Both the position numbers and the translations under genes were made by a program. This document shows, piece after piece, positions 44,878 to 54,053 of a stretch of DNA of 64,000 bases. The stretch comes from Bacteroidales bacterium (GTDB lineage: Bacteria > Bacteroidota > Bacteroidia > Bacteroidales > GWA2-32-17): contig JAOAFV010000017.1 in the NCBI GenBank assembly GCA_026416095.1, forward strand, positions 1-64,000. Direction: 5' to 3'. The first letter of the stretch is position 1. Each line of letters starts with the position of its first letter. The notes under the pieces were generated by a model. The model saw only the letters and a list, made by a program, of their open reading frames with translations, was not told the DNA's origin and did not search any database.

Positions 44878-45834
44878 ATGAGAAAAATATCTTTAAAGGT
44901 AGATATTGATAACCCTGCAGGTTTTTTTGGTCCAAAACATGTAAACTTTTACTCGTTACAATCATACTTTAAAGATATAGAAATTATTGCTCGTGGAAAT
45001 AAATTAATAATGAAAGGCGAAAAAAAACACCTTGACGACGCAGTTAATAAAATTAAATCTTTGATAGAAATTTATAAAACAAAAAAGTATTTAACTTCAG
45101 AAATTATCGAGAATTTTATGGTCAATTTGAATAATAATAAAGTCGACATAAATAATACAGAAGAAGTTATCATTATACACAACAAAGACGGCAAACCAAT
45201 AAAAACTTATACTCCAAACCAAAAAAAGATAGTAGATTTTGTGGAAAAATACGATTTAATTTTTATAACAGGACCAGCTGGAACCGGTAAAACTTACACA
45301 GCCATTGCTCTAGCTGTAAGGGCTTTAAAAACCAAACAAATAAAAAGAATAATATTAAGCCGTCCTGCTGTTGAAGCTGGCGAAAGTTTAGGTTATTTGC
45401 CTGGTAATATAAAAGAAAAACTAGACCCTTATCTGCAACCTTTATACGATGCTATATTAGATATGATACCTGCTTATAAACTAGAAGAATATATTAGAGA
45501 TAAAGTCATCGAAATTGCTCCACTTGCATACATGCGAGGTAGAACGCTGGATAATGCATTTGTAATTCTCGATGAAGCCCAAAATTCTACCATAATGCAA
45601 CTAAAAATGTTTCTTACTCGAATGGGCAAAAATGCTAAATTCATAATTACGGGAGATATAACACAAGTAGATCTTGTCGACCCTAAAAAATCTGGAATGA
45701 TACTTGCTCTTAAAATTCTTAAAAATATTAAAGAAATCGGTTTTGTTAACTTAGATGAAACCGATATAATACGACATAAGTTAGTAAAAGAAATTGTTAA
45801 GTCGTTTAATAACTGGAATAAAAAGATTAAATAA
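44878..45834 (+). CDS. phoH: PhoH-family ATPase/RNA-associated protein
   Basis: A 318-residue PhoH-like P-loop protein of the PhoH/YbeZ type, thought to act in rRNA processing or as an RNA helicase. An N-terminal KH-like segment (about 1-85) precedes the ATPase. Walker A is GPAGTGKTYTAIALAV, followed by LSRPAVEAGESLGYLPG, Walker B FVILDEAQNST, and TGDITQVDLVDP. These are diagnostic. purC follows after 14 bases, so they may share the -7 box ahead of phoH. Confidence 0.95.
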   Translation: MRKISLKVDIDNPAGFFGPKHVNFYSLQSYFKDIEIIARGNKLIMKGEKKHLDDAVNKIKSLIEIYKTKKYLTSEIIENFMVNLNNNKVDINNTEEVIIIHNKDGKPIKTYTPNQKKIVDFVEKYDLIFITGPAGTGKTYTAIALAVRALKTKQIKRIILSRPAVEAGESLGYLPGNIKEKLDPYLQPLYDAILDMIPAYKLEEYIRDKVIEIAPLAYMRGRTLDNAFVILDEAQNSTIMQLKMFLTRMGKNAKFIITGDITQVDLVDPKKSGMILALKILKNIKEIGFVNLDETDIIRHKLVKEIVKSFNNWNKKIK

Positions 45835-45848
45835 AAAATTTTTAGATT

Positions 45849-46790
45849 ATGAAAACTTTAACAAAAACAAATTTCAATTTTAAAGGCCAAAATAAGGTAT
45901 ATTATGGCAAAGTAAGAGATGTTTATTTTCTTGAAAATGACACTCTTATAATGATTACTACCGACCGAATTTCTGCTTTTGATGTTATATTACCTCAGGG
46001 AATACCATACAAAGGACAAGTACTAAATCAAATTACTGAACACTTTTTAGACAGTGTTTCAGACATCGTACCTGTTTGGAAAAAAGCATGCCCCGACCCT
46101 AATGTTATGATTGGCATTAAATGTGAACCATATCCTGTAGAAATAATAATTAGAAAGTATATAACTGGTTCTTTGTGGCGCTTGTACAAAGAAGGAGTAA
46201 GAAACGTATGTGGAATTAAGTTACCAGATAATTTAAAAGAAAATCAGGAATTCGAAGAACCAATACTCACACCCACTACTAAAGCACAAATCGGACACGA
46301 TGAAAACATAAGCCGCGACGATATTATAAAACAAAAATTAATTCCTGAAGAAGAATATCAGCAAATCGAAGAATACGCCTTTAAGCTTTTTGAACGTGGT
46401 TCTAAAATCGCAAGCGAAAGAGGTCTAATATTAGTCGACACAAAATACGAATTCGGTAAATATAATGGTAAAATTTATTTAATCGACGAGGTTCATACTC
46501 CCGATTCATCTCGCTTCTTTATAAAAGAAGAATATGAAACACGATTTAAAAATAACCAACCACAAAAGCAATTGTCAAAAGAGTTTGTTAGGGAGTGGTT
46601 AATGCAGCAAGGATTTAAAGGTGAACCTGGACAAGTACCTCCTACTATGCCAGAAGACTTTATTGAAGAAGTAAGTAATAAATACATACAACTCTATGAA
46701 TATATAACAGGCAAAAAGTTTAATAAGCTTGAAACCGACAATATTGAAGAAAGAATATTTAAAAATATAGAAAATTACTTAAATAGTTAG
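45849..46790 (+). CDS. purC: Phosphoribosylaminoimidazole-succinocarboxamide synthase
   Basis: SAICAR synthase, which joins CAIR and aspartate in purine synthesis. The 313-residue, longer form used in Bacteroidota and yeast is seen here. Motifs: [51 protein letters not shown], then [12 protein letters not shown]. All key regions are present. It follows phoH by 14 bases. A perfect 16-base palindrome begins at the last base of its stop codon. Confidence 0.96.
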   Translation: MKTLTKTNFNFKGQNKVYYGKVRDVYFLENDTLIMITTDRISAFDVILPQGIPYKGQVLNQITEHFLDSVSDIVPVWKKACPDPNVMIGIKCEPYPVEIIIRKYITGSLWRLYKEGVRNVCGIKLPDNLKENQEFEEPILTPTTKAQIGHDENISRDDIIKQKLIPEEEYQQIEEYAFKLFERGSKIASERGLILVDTKYEFGKYNGKIYLIDEVHTPDSSRFFIKEEYETRFKNNQPQKQLSKEFVREWLMQQGFKGEPGQVPPTMPEDFIEEVSNKYIQLYEYITGKKFNKLETDNIEERIFKNIENYLNS

Positions 46791-46805
46791 CATATTTAAA
46801 TATGC
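46790..46805. repeat. 16-base perfect palindrome at the purC stop
   Basis: GCATATTTAAATATGC, overlapping the last base of the stop codon. No T run follows, so it is not a standard rho-independent terminator. It may be a chance AT-rich palindrome or a protein-binding site. Confidence 0.5.
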
Positions 46806-46984
46806 AAATAGCTGAACTAAAGTTGGTAAAATAACAGGCGCAATTAATTTTAAAATTTAAATAATTTTATATTTTTCATTCCAAAATACGAACATTTAAA
46901 AAATAGAACGTTTACTTATATTAATCATTAAAAAAGATATTAATATCTGTTACTTTATTTTTACATATAATAAAAAATTTTTAT

Positions 46985-46992
46985 TATATTTG
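46985..46992 (+). promoter_or_regulatory. -7 promoter element of the 169-residue gene
   Basis: TATATTTG matches TAnnTTTG, 24 bases before the ATG at 47017. The -33 box is weak. Confidence 0.45.
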
Positions 46993-47016
46993 TGATAAAT
47001 TAAAAAAAATTAATTT

Positions 47017-47526
47017 ATGAAAATATCAGAAATTTGCGAAGTATCTAAGTTTGTGTTAAGCAGTCTTAGCCCAAAAGAAGAAAATGGTCTTTTACTTATA
47101 ATATCAGTCGATCAAGAGCATATTCTTAGAGAAATTGCTAATAGACTTGCAACATGCCTTTCTCCAGATAACCCATTACCTATTTATACAATCAAGGCCG
47201 AATCTATACCAAACGATGGTACTCCTTTTTCAAGGGTTAATAAAACAGATTTTTCAAAAAATTATAAAGACGGAATTTTAGTAAAAGGTATAAGTAATTT
47301 AATACTACCTCAAGATAGAAGGATTATAGTACTTGTAGAACATTTTGATAAGTTAAGTTACAATCACCAAAGAGCTTTTTCGCACCTTGTTGATGGTGAA
47401 GGTGGATTTTATTCTCTCCACCAAGGTAGCATCCTTATAGCAGGCTTAGTAGCTACGAACTTAAATAAAATTGAACCAGGTGTTAATGTCAGAGGAATGT
47501 ATTTTGATCAAATTGAAATTGATTAA
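47017..47526 (+). CDS. Unrecognised 169-residue cytoplasmic protein
   Basis: No family was recognised. The protein has no signal peptide or membrane segment. The stretch RRIIVLVEHFDKLSYNHQRA then SHLVDGEGGFYSLHQGSILI resembles the Walker B to sensor-1 region of AAA+ proteins, but no P-loop precedes it. It might be an ATPase-like fold that has lost ATP binding; this is a weak inference. It is monocistronic with a clear -7 box and an isolated position, flanked by gene-free DNA. Confidence 0.6.
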   Translation: MKISEICEVSKFVLSSLSPKEENGLLLIISVDQEHILREIANRLATCLSPDNPLPIYTIKAESIPNDGTPFSRVNKTDFSKNYKDGILVKGISNLILPQDRRIIVLVEHFDKLSYNHQRAFSHLVDGEGGFYSLHQGSILIAGLVATNLNKIEPGVNVRGMYFDQIEID

Positions 47527-48050
47527 TAAAAATTAAAGATCCTTAAAATGTTGACACTAATTTTTTTAATAAAAATTTATAATAAGCTATTGTAGTATTT
47601 AAATTAATAAAATTTTATCTTAAGCAAAATTTTTAAAACTTTGAAATCTTTGCAAATTTAGCAAAAAATAAATTTTTTAACTTAAAAATGATTCAAAATT
47701 TTAATTTTCTACAATAAAATTCAAAAAAAATTATGTACAATTTTCATAATTCTATGCTGTAAAACAACAAAAGTTGTTCATAAAACACCCAATTTTAACA
47801 CATTTTTGGTTCATAGTTTCATTTTGGGTAAATGTGTACATAAGTACAGCAAAAGCCACTAACATTAATCTAAGCTTTTATTTGCTGTTTTAAAAAATTT
47901 GCTAAGTCTTATTTTTCATCTCGCACATAATAAAAACTTAATTTGCATAATCTTCATGTCATAAAAGAATACAATATTTTTTAATAAAATGTATCTAATG
48001 TATTATAAGACAATCTATCCACAATATATTAGAATGGTCTGAAAAAGTTA
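47527..48050. other. Gene-free AT-rich stretch
   Basis: About 520 bases between the 169-residue gene and the convergent heptose kinase gene. No gene or terminator was found. It contains a short AACAACAAAAGTTGTT inverted repeat near 47764-47779. Confidence 0.5.
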
Positions 48051-49040
48051 CTATTTTAATAGTAGTTGCAAATGATTTAACAATTCGTTTGCTGTAATAG
48101 GTACAACTCCAATTTTCTGACAAACTATTCCAGCAGCAACATTAGAAACAAATGCTATGTCGTATACACTCAAACCAGCTAAAAGACATAAAGTAGAAAT
48201 GCTAATAACAGTATCACCTGCTCCAGAAACATCGGCAACTTCGATAACTTGTGTTGGTAAATAATGTGTTTCGTTATCAGTTACTATTAACATTCCCTTT
48301 TCAGATAAAGTGATCAATATTATTTTTATACTGTTTTGTATCCTAAAATTGTTTACAAAATTAGTTAATTCGTTTATATTATTTTTGTTTAATCTTAAAT
48401 TACCTATACCTCTTGAAAATTCTTTAAAATTTGGTTTGAATAAAGTACAGTTTGCATAGTAATTAAAGTTTCTAAATTTTGGGTCAACAGTAGTTACTAT
48501 TGAGTTTTTATTACAATAATCAATTAAGAAAGAAATACTATTTTTTGTGAGTACACCTTTATCATAATCTTCAAAAATTACAGCATTAAAATTTTCAGAC
48601 GATAAAAGATGATTGAGAGTTTTTATAAATTTATTTTCTTCATTGTCGTTCAGAATATCGTCGTTCTCGTTATCTATTCTAAGCAAATGCTGTCTTTGTG
48701 AGATTATTCTAGTTTTCACCGTAGTAGGTCTGTTATCGCTAAAAACAAAGTTCGTTTTAATATTGTTTTGACGACATAAATTTACAATAATTTCGGAATT
48801 TGCATCATTACCGATTACGGAACATAACGAAACAGTAGCTCCTAACGATCTAATATTAAGAGCGACATTTGCAGCGCCTCCTAAACGTTGTTGTTTGTTC
48901 TTTATGTTCACAACAGGAATAGGTGCCTCTGGCGATATTCTCTCTACATCGCCATAAATATATTCATCAAGCATTACATCGCCCACTACTAAAATATTAA
49001 ATTTACTAAAATTATTAATAACTTCTCTATAATCTTTCAT
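48051..49040 (-). CDS. RfaE/HldE-type PfkB carbohydrate kinase
   Basis: A 329-residue ribokinase-family enzyme that resembles the kinase half of HldE/RfaE, which phosphorylates D-glycero-beta-D-manno-heptose 7-phosphate for lipopolysaccharide core. Signature blocks: VVGDVMLDEYIYGDVERISP, EAPIPVV, LGGAANVALNIRSLGA and the ATP and anion-hole motif ADVSGAGDT. The adenylyltransferase half of HldE is absent. It lies six bases behind the TlpA-like gene on the same strand. Confidence 0.9.
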   Translation of the reverse strand: MKDYREVINNFSKFNILVVGDVMLDEYIYGDVERISPEAPIPVVNIKNKQQRLGGAANVALNIRSLGATVSLCSVIGNDANSEIIVNLCRQNNIKTNFVFSDNRPTTVKTRIISQRQHLLRIDNENDDILNDNEENKFIKTLNHLLSSENFNAVIFEDYDKGVLTKNSISFLIDYCNKNSIVTTVDPKFRNFNYYANCTLFKPNFKEFSRGIGNLRLNKNNINELTNFVNNFRIQNSIKIILITLSEKGMLIVTDNETHYLPTQVIEVADVSGAGDTVISISTLCLLAGLSVYDIAFVSNVAAGIVCQKIGVVPITANELLNHLQLLLK

Positions 49041-49046
49041 TCTTTG

Positions 49047-50591
49047 CTAGTTTGTATTTTGTTCATTTATATCTTTTTCAAGATAATATAATAATTTTTC
49101 AATAAATCCATAATACCCAATAATTTGCTTATCTTTATCAAGCAAGAAAAAAGTTGGAGTAGCATATATGCCATATTTTTTTGAAATTTCGCCTTTCCAT
49201 CCTTTTAGTTCAGAATAATTAATCCAAGAAGAAAGATTGTTTTGTAAAACATAATTTTTCCAATCATAAAAATTTGTATCTAACGAAATAGCTACTACTT
49301 GAATAAACTTATTTGGATATTTAGCAATTGTTTCGTCTATAAGCTTTTTTGCGTGTGGTACTTCTTTTTTACAATGAAAACACCACGAACTCCAAAAAAC
49401 AATAATAATATAATCGGCAGGAATACTATATAAACTTAAAGATTCTTTTCCACCAGCTAACGACATTTCAAAATCGGGAGCAGAGCTACCTGGTATTATA
49501 TTTTTGTATATATTTGCTTTCCGATGAGCCCAGTCCCATTTGTTATTTTCTTTACCACATTCTGTAAAACTCGATGCAAGCCACTTATCGTAAACTTGGA
49601 CAAACATAGTTTTATCTTCATCCATATCTAACTTTTTTAAAGCATATCTTAATACCATCTCAAAATTTTGTTTATTTTTATTTATTTTAGCAAGGTAACT
49701 ATTAATTCCATTAACAATATCTTCTTTATCAAGATAAAGACCTGCAATATCTTTTTTATGATGGTGATGCAAAAAAACCCATTCTTCGAGTTTATCGATT
49801 AATACACTGCTAAATAAAAATATACTATCGTTAGGATCGAAATAATCCCAGAAATGCATACGTAATGTATCAAAACGTAAACCATCGGGAGTAGTGTAAT
49901 GAGGTACTTTTGGTCTATAGTATGCAAGCGCAATACGCTTTGCTGGTGAATCTGGCTTTTTTAGTAGCCCCTTAATAAAATTTTCCATCTTTTTGTAACG
50001 CTTTTCATATTCTTTAATTAATACTTTCGAAAATTCATCGCTATATGGAAACAAACGGGCCATTTCAAGCAACCAGCCATCGGCAATTTTAACTTTACGA
50101 TAATGGTTCAAAAAATCGTATAAAATCTTATTTTCATAGTTATATTCAACTTCACCACTATCCATTGAAAAATTATTCCATTGAGATGGTCGAAATGTTG
50201 TATTGAAAATTATATCTTTTTCTATATCTGTTTTCAGAGGAATTTCCTTTCTTGGTACCTTTAATGCATTATTACTCTGCGAAAATGTATTGTAAACTAT
50301 TAGGTCGGCAAATTGATTCCAATTAAATTGCAATCTTACAATAATTTTCTGAGGTAATTTAATATCATCGAACACGACTTTTTCACTAGCACTCTTTAAG
50401 TCGTATTTATAAAAGCCAAAAGCATCAGTATAAACAGAATCAATAAAAATTAAACTATCACCATAAACTATAAATAGGCTAAATGCTTTGTTATTAAAGT
50501 TTCTTATTTTACCCGATAAAACTTGCGAAATAGTTATTTTACAAAAAACAAACAAAATTAATACGCATACAAAACGCATAAAGCATTTCAT
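49047..50591 (-). CDS. Exported TlpA-like thioredoxin-fold protein
   Basis: A 514-residue exported protein. Residues 1-22 are a signal peptide ending in ISQ. The first 370 residues, an unrecognised region typical of Bacteroidota TlpA/ResA relatives, are followed by a redoxin domain with the active-site CFHC at 404-407 (VFWSSWCFHCKKEVP) and the cis-Pro block YGIYATPTFFLLDKD. It should act in the periplasm as a thiol-disulfide oxidoreductase, for instance in cytochrome maturation or reductive repair. The kinase gene follows by six bases. Confidence 0.88.
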   Translation of the reverse strand: MKCFMRFVCVLILFVFCKITISQVLSGKIRNFNNKAFSLFIVYGDSLIFIDSVYTDAFGFYKYDLKSASEKVVFDDIKLPQKIIVRLQFNWNQFADLIVYNTFSQSNNALKVPRKEIPLKTDIEKDIIFNTTFRPSQWNNFSMDSGEVEYNYENKILYDFLNHYRKVKIADGWLLEMARLFPYSDEFSKVLIKEYEKRYKKMENFIKGLLKKPDSPAKRIALAYYRPKVPHYTTPDGLRFDTLRMHFWDYFDPNDSIFLFSSVLIDKLEEWVFLHHHHKKDIAGLYLDKEDIVNGINSYLAKINKNKQNFEMVLRYALKKLDMDEDKTMFVQVYDKWLASSFTECGKENNKWDWAHRKANIYKNIIPGSSAPDFEMSLAGGKESLSLYSIPADYIIIVFWSSWCFHCKKEVPHAKKLIDETIAKYPNKFIQVVAISLDTNFYDWKNYVLQNNLSSWINYSELKGWKGEISKKYGIYATPTFFLLDKDKQIIGYYGFIEKLLYYLEKDINEQNTN

Positions 50592-50604
50592 GTTATTATA
50601 AACT

Positions 50605-50612
50605 CAAAGATA
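50605..50612 (-). promoter_or_regulatory. -7 promoter element of the TlpA-like gene
   Basis: On the minus strand this reads TATCTTTG, an exact TAnnTTTG match 13 bases before the ATG at 50591. Confidence 0.45.
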
Positions 50613-51287
50613 CACAAAAATTTTAATTCAATGTAAATAAAAACAATTCAACAATAAAGGTAATCATTTTTATATACTTCCAATGAGTACTTAAATACAA
50701 AAGCCCATATTAAAGAAAACAGGAAAAGATCGAACTTTTAAGTCAATTCCTTTATAATGTTAATAATCGTCGCACTTCCTTTTTTAATATTAATTTTTTT
50801 ATAATGCTAATGAAGCTTCAATATGTAATAAATATCAAAATCTTTTATAATAAACTATTTTGCGAATACTACTGATATAACCTTAAAATTTGCCTTTTAG
50901 AGCTTCTAACTTTTTTACGATTACAAATTTCATATTAATTTTTATATTTAGTTGTTAATTACCATTGTAGATCAAAGAACGATAACATGTTTAAAGAAGA
51001 AATTTTAGTATTCTATTTACCTTGTGCACATATAAAACTTACAAAAACATTTAATTAAAGAAAAGCTTAAAAACAACGTATATATGGTTAAAAATTATAA
51101 TTTAAAAAAATTACTTATACTTTTCAAAAAATTACTATACAAGATTATATTAATCATATTAGTTAAACTTTTCTTTTTATAATTTTAATTTTACGGTATA
51201 ATTATGCTTAGTGATTAACTTAAAGATTTTAAATTTTTATTAGACCAAAAAATTAAAAATAAAAATTTCTAAAAAATAACTAAAAAA
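50613..51287. other. Gene-free AT-rich stretch
   Basis: About 670 bases between divergent transcripts, with stops in all frames. No gene, RNA or strong structure was seen. Confidence 0.5.
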
Positions 51288-51318
51288 TTTGTTTAATAAA
51301 AAAAATAATGTAACTTTG
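51288..51318 (+). promoter_or_regulatory. Full Bacteroidota promoter of the DUF2795-SiaBC operon
   Basis: TTTG at 51288-51291, 19 bases of spacer, TAACTTTG at 51311-51318: identical in boxes and spacing to the ribosomal operon promoter at 6557-6587. The ATG follows 44 bases later. Confidence 0.75.
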
Positions 51319-51362
51319 CATTGAAAAAACAACTTTTATAAAAGTTTGAAAATCAGTGAGTT

Positions 51363-51584
51363 ATGTATTGGACATTAGAATTAGCGTCAAAATTAGAAGA
51401 TGCCCCTTGGCCTGCAACAAAAGAAGAATTAATTGATTACGCTATTAGAACAGGGGCACCTGCTGAAGTAATAGAAAATCTTCAAGAACTTGAAGATGAT
51501 GGAGAAGTGTATGAAAGTATAGAAGACATTTGGCCAGATTATCCTACAAAAGAGGACTTTTTGTTTAACGAAGATGAATACTAA
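51363..51584 (+). CDS. DUF2795 small acidic protein
   Basis: A 73-residue acidic protein (MYWTLELASKLEDAPWPATK, then EELIDYAIRTGAP, then EDIWPDYPTKEDF). It matches the DUF2795 family, which is widespread in Bacteroidota and has no established role. It is the first gene of the operon, seven bases before the PNPOx-fold gene, and driven by a strong promoter, so high expression is likely. Confidence 0.85.
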   Translation: MYWTLELASKLEDAPWPATKEELIDYAIRTGAPAEVIENLQELEDDGEVYESIEDIWPDYPTKEDFLFNEDEY

Positions 51585-51591
51585 AAAGTAA

Positions 51592-52062
51592 ATGAGTAAT
51601 AGAAGTGTAAGAGAAATTTTTAGGAAAGAAGAAATTTATGAAGTCATTAACAATTGCGAAGTATGTTATGTAGGTTTTGTTGATGACAATAAGCCATATG
51701 TATTAGCATTTAATTTTGGGTTTGATACAGAGAATATCTATTTACATACATCCAAAACAGGTAAAAAATTAGATATAATCAAAAAGAACAATAATGTTTG
51801 TGTATTTTTCGACGCATTCCGTGAATTATTTGCTTACCACGAAGAAGTTGCATGCTCTTACAGAATGAAGTACAAAAGCGTAATAGCTTGGGGCAAAATG
51901 CATATTGTAGAAAATTATGATGAGAAAGTAAAAGCTTTAAATCTAATAATGCAAAAATACACTTCAAAAACATTTAACTTTTCTAAACCATCTATTGAAA
52001 ATGTTTGTGTTTTACGTATTAATATAGAACTAATAAAGGGAAGAAAGTTTGAATACTTATGA
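51592..52062 (+). CDS. PNPOx-fold flavin-binding protein (NimA-like)
   Basis: A 156-residue protein of the pyridoxamine 5'-phosphate oxidase-like family. The pattern CYVGFVDDNKPYVLAFNFGF, IYLHTSKTGKKLDIIKKNN, NVCVFFD and SVIAWGKMHIV is that of NimA-type flavoproteins, which bind FMN, F420 or haem and in some cases reduce nitroimidazoles. Resistance is not implied by the sequence. It overlaps the SiaB-like gene by four bases, so it may provide a redox input to this system. Confidence 0.88.
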   Translation: MSNRSVREIFRKEEIYEVINNCEVCYVGFVDDNKPYVLAFNFGFDTENIYLHTSKTGKKLDIIKKNNNVCVFFDAFRELFAYHEEVACSYRMKYKSVIAWGKMHIVENYDEKVKALNLIMQKYTSKTFNFSKPSIENVCVLRINIELIKGRKFEYL

Positions 52063-52607
52063 TTCAGTATGAACAGCATACTTCGCTAAATTTAGATAAA
52101 TGGTTAAATGAACCTTACAATGGAAAGTTTATTTACACTTATCTTGGCAGTATTAATAGTAATGTAATAAGTGATTTTTTTAGTAAGCTTGAGAATAGCC
52201 TTAAAAACCATAAAATTGTTGACAAACCCAAAAGAGCCCTATATGTTGCAATAGAATTAACTCAAAATATATATCATCATGCACAAAAATTTGAAGAAAA
52301 AGAAAACTTTGGAGGTATAAAGGTTATTCACTTACCCAATGGAATTTTAATGGAATTTTTAAACTTAGTGAATAAAGATCAAGCAATGTTATTAAGCGAA
52401 AGAATTCAACAGTTGAATATTTTAACAAAAGAAGAACTAAAAAGACTTTACATGAAAATTCTAAGTAATTATGGATTTAATCGTCATGGAGGAGGTAATT
52501 TAGGATTAATAGATGTAACAAGAAAATTATTAACTAAGCTACATCCTGAATTTTATTTTGTTGAAAAAAATTTATATTTTTATTTGCTTAAAGTTTACTT
52601 AAATTAA
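52059..52607 (+). CDS. SiaB-family protein kinase (DUF6272)
   Basis: A 182-residue GHKL-like kinase of the SiaB/DUF6272 family. An N box with KRALYVAIELTQNIYHHAQK and the glycine-rich end HGGGNLGLIDVTRKL fit the anti-sigma-like kinase fold. In Pseudomonas the SiaB kinase phosphorylates SiaC, and this switch controls the diguanylate cyclase SiaD. SiaC follows here after 24 bases. The partner SiaA phosphatase and SiaD are not in the window. Identification rests on pattern and neighbour. Confidence 0.85.
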   Translation: MIQYEQHTSLNLDKWLNEPYNGKFIYTYLGSINSNVISDFFSKLENSLKNHKIVDKPKRALYVAIELTQNIYHHAQKFEEKENFGGIKVIHLPNGILMEFLNLVNKDQAMLLSERIQQLNILTKEELKRLYMKILSNYGFNRHGGGNLGLIDVTRKLLTKLHPEFYFVEKNLYFYLLKVYLN

Positions 52608-52616
52608 CTATATTTG
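52583..52616 (+). promoter_or_regulatory. Possible internal promoter of siaC
   Basis: TTTG at 52583-52586 and TATATTTG at 52609-52616, spacing 22 bases, slightly long. It overlaps the end of the SiaB-like gene and ends 15 bases before the siaC ATG, so SiaC may be made in excess of SiaB. Confidence 0.4.
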
Positions 52617-52631
52617 TAAAAAATTTTTGCT

Positions 52632-53012
52632 ATGGAAGTAATTAAAATAGAAAGCACACCTAAAACACCTGCGGTAAATTTTGATCCTAACGAAGGCATA
52701 ATAGAAATAAGGGGGCGTTCTATACCTGAAAATTCTATTGAATTTTACCGACCTCTTATCGAATGGATTGAAAAATATGCTGAAAACCCAAAACCTGAGA
52801 CAATTGTTAATGTTCAGTTTGAATATTTTAACACAAGTTCTTCAAAGTGTATTCTTGATATTTTTAAAAGAATTGAAAATATTCACAATGCTGGTCATAA
52901 AGTAATTGTTAATTGGTACTACGAAGAAGATGACGAAGATATGCTCGAAGCTGGCGAAGATTATCAAAGCATAATTAAAGTGCCTTTTAAAATGATTGAA
53001 GTACCAGCTTAA
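52632..53012 (+). CDS. SiaC-family regulatory phosphoprotein (DUF1987)
   Basis: A 126-residue protein matching the SiaC/DUF1987 family. KTPAVNFDPNEGIIEIRGRS, IPENSIEFYRPLIEWIEKYA, and NVQFEYFNTSSSKCILDIFK are the hallmarks. The phosphorylated Thr of Pseudomonas SiaC falls in the NTSSSK segment, which is conserved here. The STAS-like fold acts as a substrate of the adjacent kinase. In this genome its downstream effector is unknown. Confidence 0.9.
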   Translation: MEVIKIESTPKTPAVNFDPNEGIIEIRGRSIPENSIEFYRPLIEWIEKYAENPKPETIVNVQFEYFNTSSSKCILDIFKRIENIHNAGHKVIVNWYYEEDDEDMLEAGEDYQSIIKVPFKMIEVPA

Positions 53013-53076
53013 AATTCAAACAATTTTATTGCTTTTTTTTAAGTTTTGAATAAATAAATACTTCCTAACTAAGTCC

Positions 53077-53103
53077 GATATCATGTAAACATTTTAAAAT
53101 TAG
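53077..53103. repeat. 27-base direct repeat, copy 1
   Basis: GATATCATGTAAACATTTTA followed by AAATTAG; differs from the second copy at 53140-53166 in one base. The spacer between the copies is 36 bases. Only two copies exist, so this is not a CRISPR. Confidence 0.6.
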
Positions 53104-53139
53104 GTGAAGTCTATCAAAACCAAAATTTGCTCATCGCTT

Positions 53140-53166
53140 GATATCATGTAAACAATTTAAAATTAG
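53140..53166. repeat. 27-base direct repeat, copy 2
   Basis: Same sequence as the copy at 53077-53103 except for one base (AAACAATTT here for AAACATTTT there). Confidence 0.6.
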
Positions 53167-53962
53167 TTATAAATTAAGTGTGTGTAGGTTTTTTTACGAA
53201 AAATTTTAATTATTTTTTAGTTTTTATATGTAAACTATTACAGTTTAATATACGAAATTTATTTTAATAGTATATATTCACTTTAGTGAAATCTCTTAAC
53301 ATTCTATAAGATCAACAAAAATTATAAATAAAACAAACGTAGCTAAATTTTAAATATAAAATCTAAATTTAAAATATCTAATATGTCGAAACAGTTCTAA
53401 TCTTATTGAAACTTTTGTTATCATTTGCTCAATTCAATTAACAGATAATATTAAATAATTGACCTTATTTTTGTTTCTCTCATGCAATATTTTAGATAAT
53501 ACACTTGTTCCATCATGCTGCCAACGTTTTTTTTTGAACAATGACCTTTAATAACTTTATAATTATAGTTTTAAATAACTAAAAATGTAATTTATAAAAT
53601 TTAGCCTGCAAAAACAACGGCTTTTTTTATACTTACAGAACTTTTAAATAAAATATTAAAAATGAGCATTTAGTTATAAGTCAGTTAAATTTCTAAATTA
53701 ATTTGAAATATAAATAAAACGATGTGATGAAAAAATTAATAGTAATTTAAATATTTTTAAGTGTCAAAACTAGCTGATATAAGCTTTTATTACCAATGTT
53801 TCTCTTACTTCTATTAATTTTTATAATCACTTTTCTCAGTTAATTCGATCTACAAAATTGTTGCCTATAATGGTGATTATCTTTATTAGTAGTATAAAAA
53901 ATGTATTGCAAAAGTTAACACTATAATTAATAAGAAAAATTCTTCCCTTCTATTGGAAATAA

Positions 53963-54002
53963 AAAAAGAGAAAACTAACAAAACAATTTTTATTCTCTCT
54001 TG
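53963..54002 (-). terminator. Probable terminator of the SprB-repeat gene
   Basis: On the minus strand AAGAGAGAA, a loop of about 18 bases, and TTTTCTCTT followed by a T run, about 50 bases after the stop of the adhesin gene. The stem has one bulge, so it is moderate in strength. Confidence 0.45.
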
Positions 54003-54053
54003 AATTATAATTCATTCCGTTAAAAAAAATTCGCCAATGGTGCGATGTCACTT

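Larger units (their letters stand above)
53013..53956. other. Gene-free AT-rich stretch with a direct repeat
   Basis: About 0.95 kb without a gene. It contains two 27-base direct repeats (53077-53103 and 53140-53166), listed separately, and no other clear feature. Confidence 0.5.

Noticed and set aside
47764-47779. AACAACAAAAGTTGTT as a terminator
   Set aside because: The stem is short and AT-rich, has no T tract and lies 240 bases after the nearest stop codon.
52062-53012. SiaC as a standard STAS anti-sigma antagonist
   Set aside because: The sequence matches DUF1987/SiaC, not SpoIIAA-type STAS; no sigma factor gene is adjacent.
53077-53166. CRISPR array
   Set aside because: Only two repeat copies, unequal flanks and no cas genes within the window.
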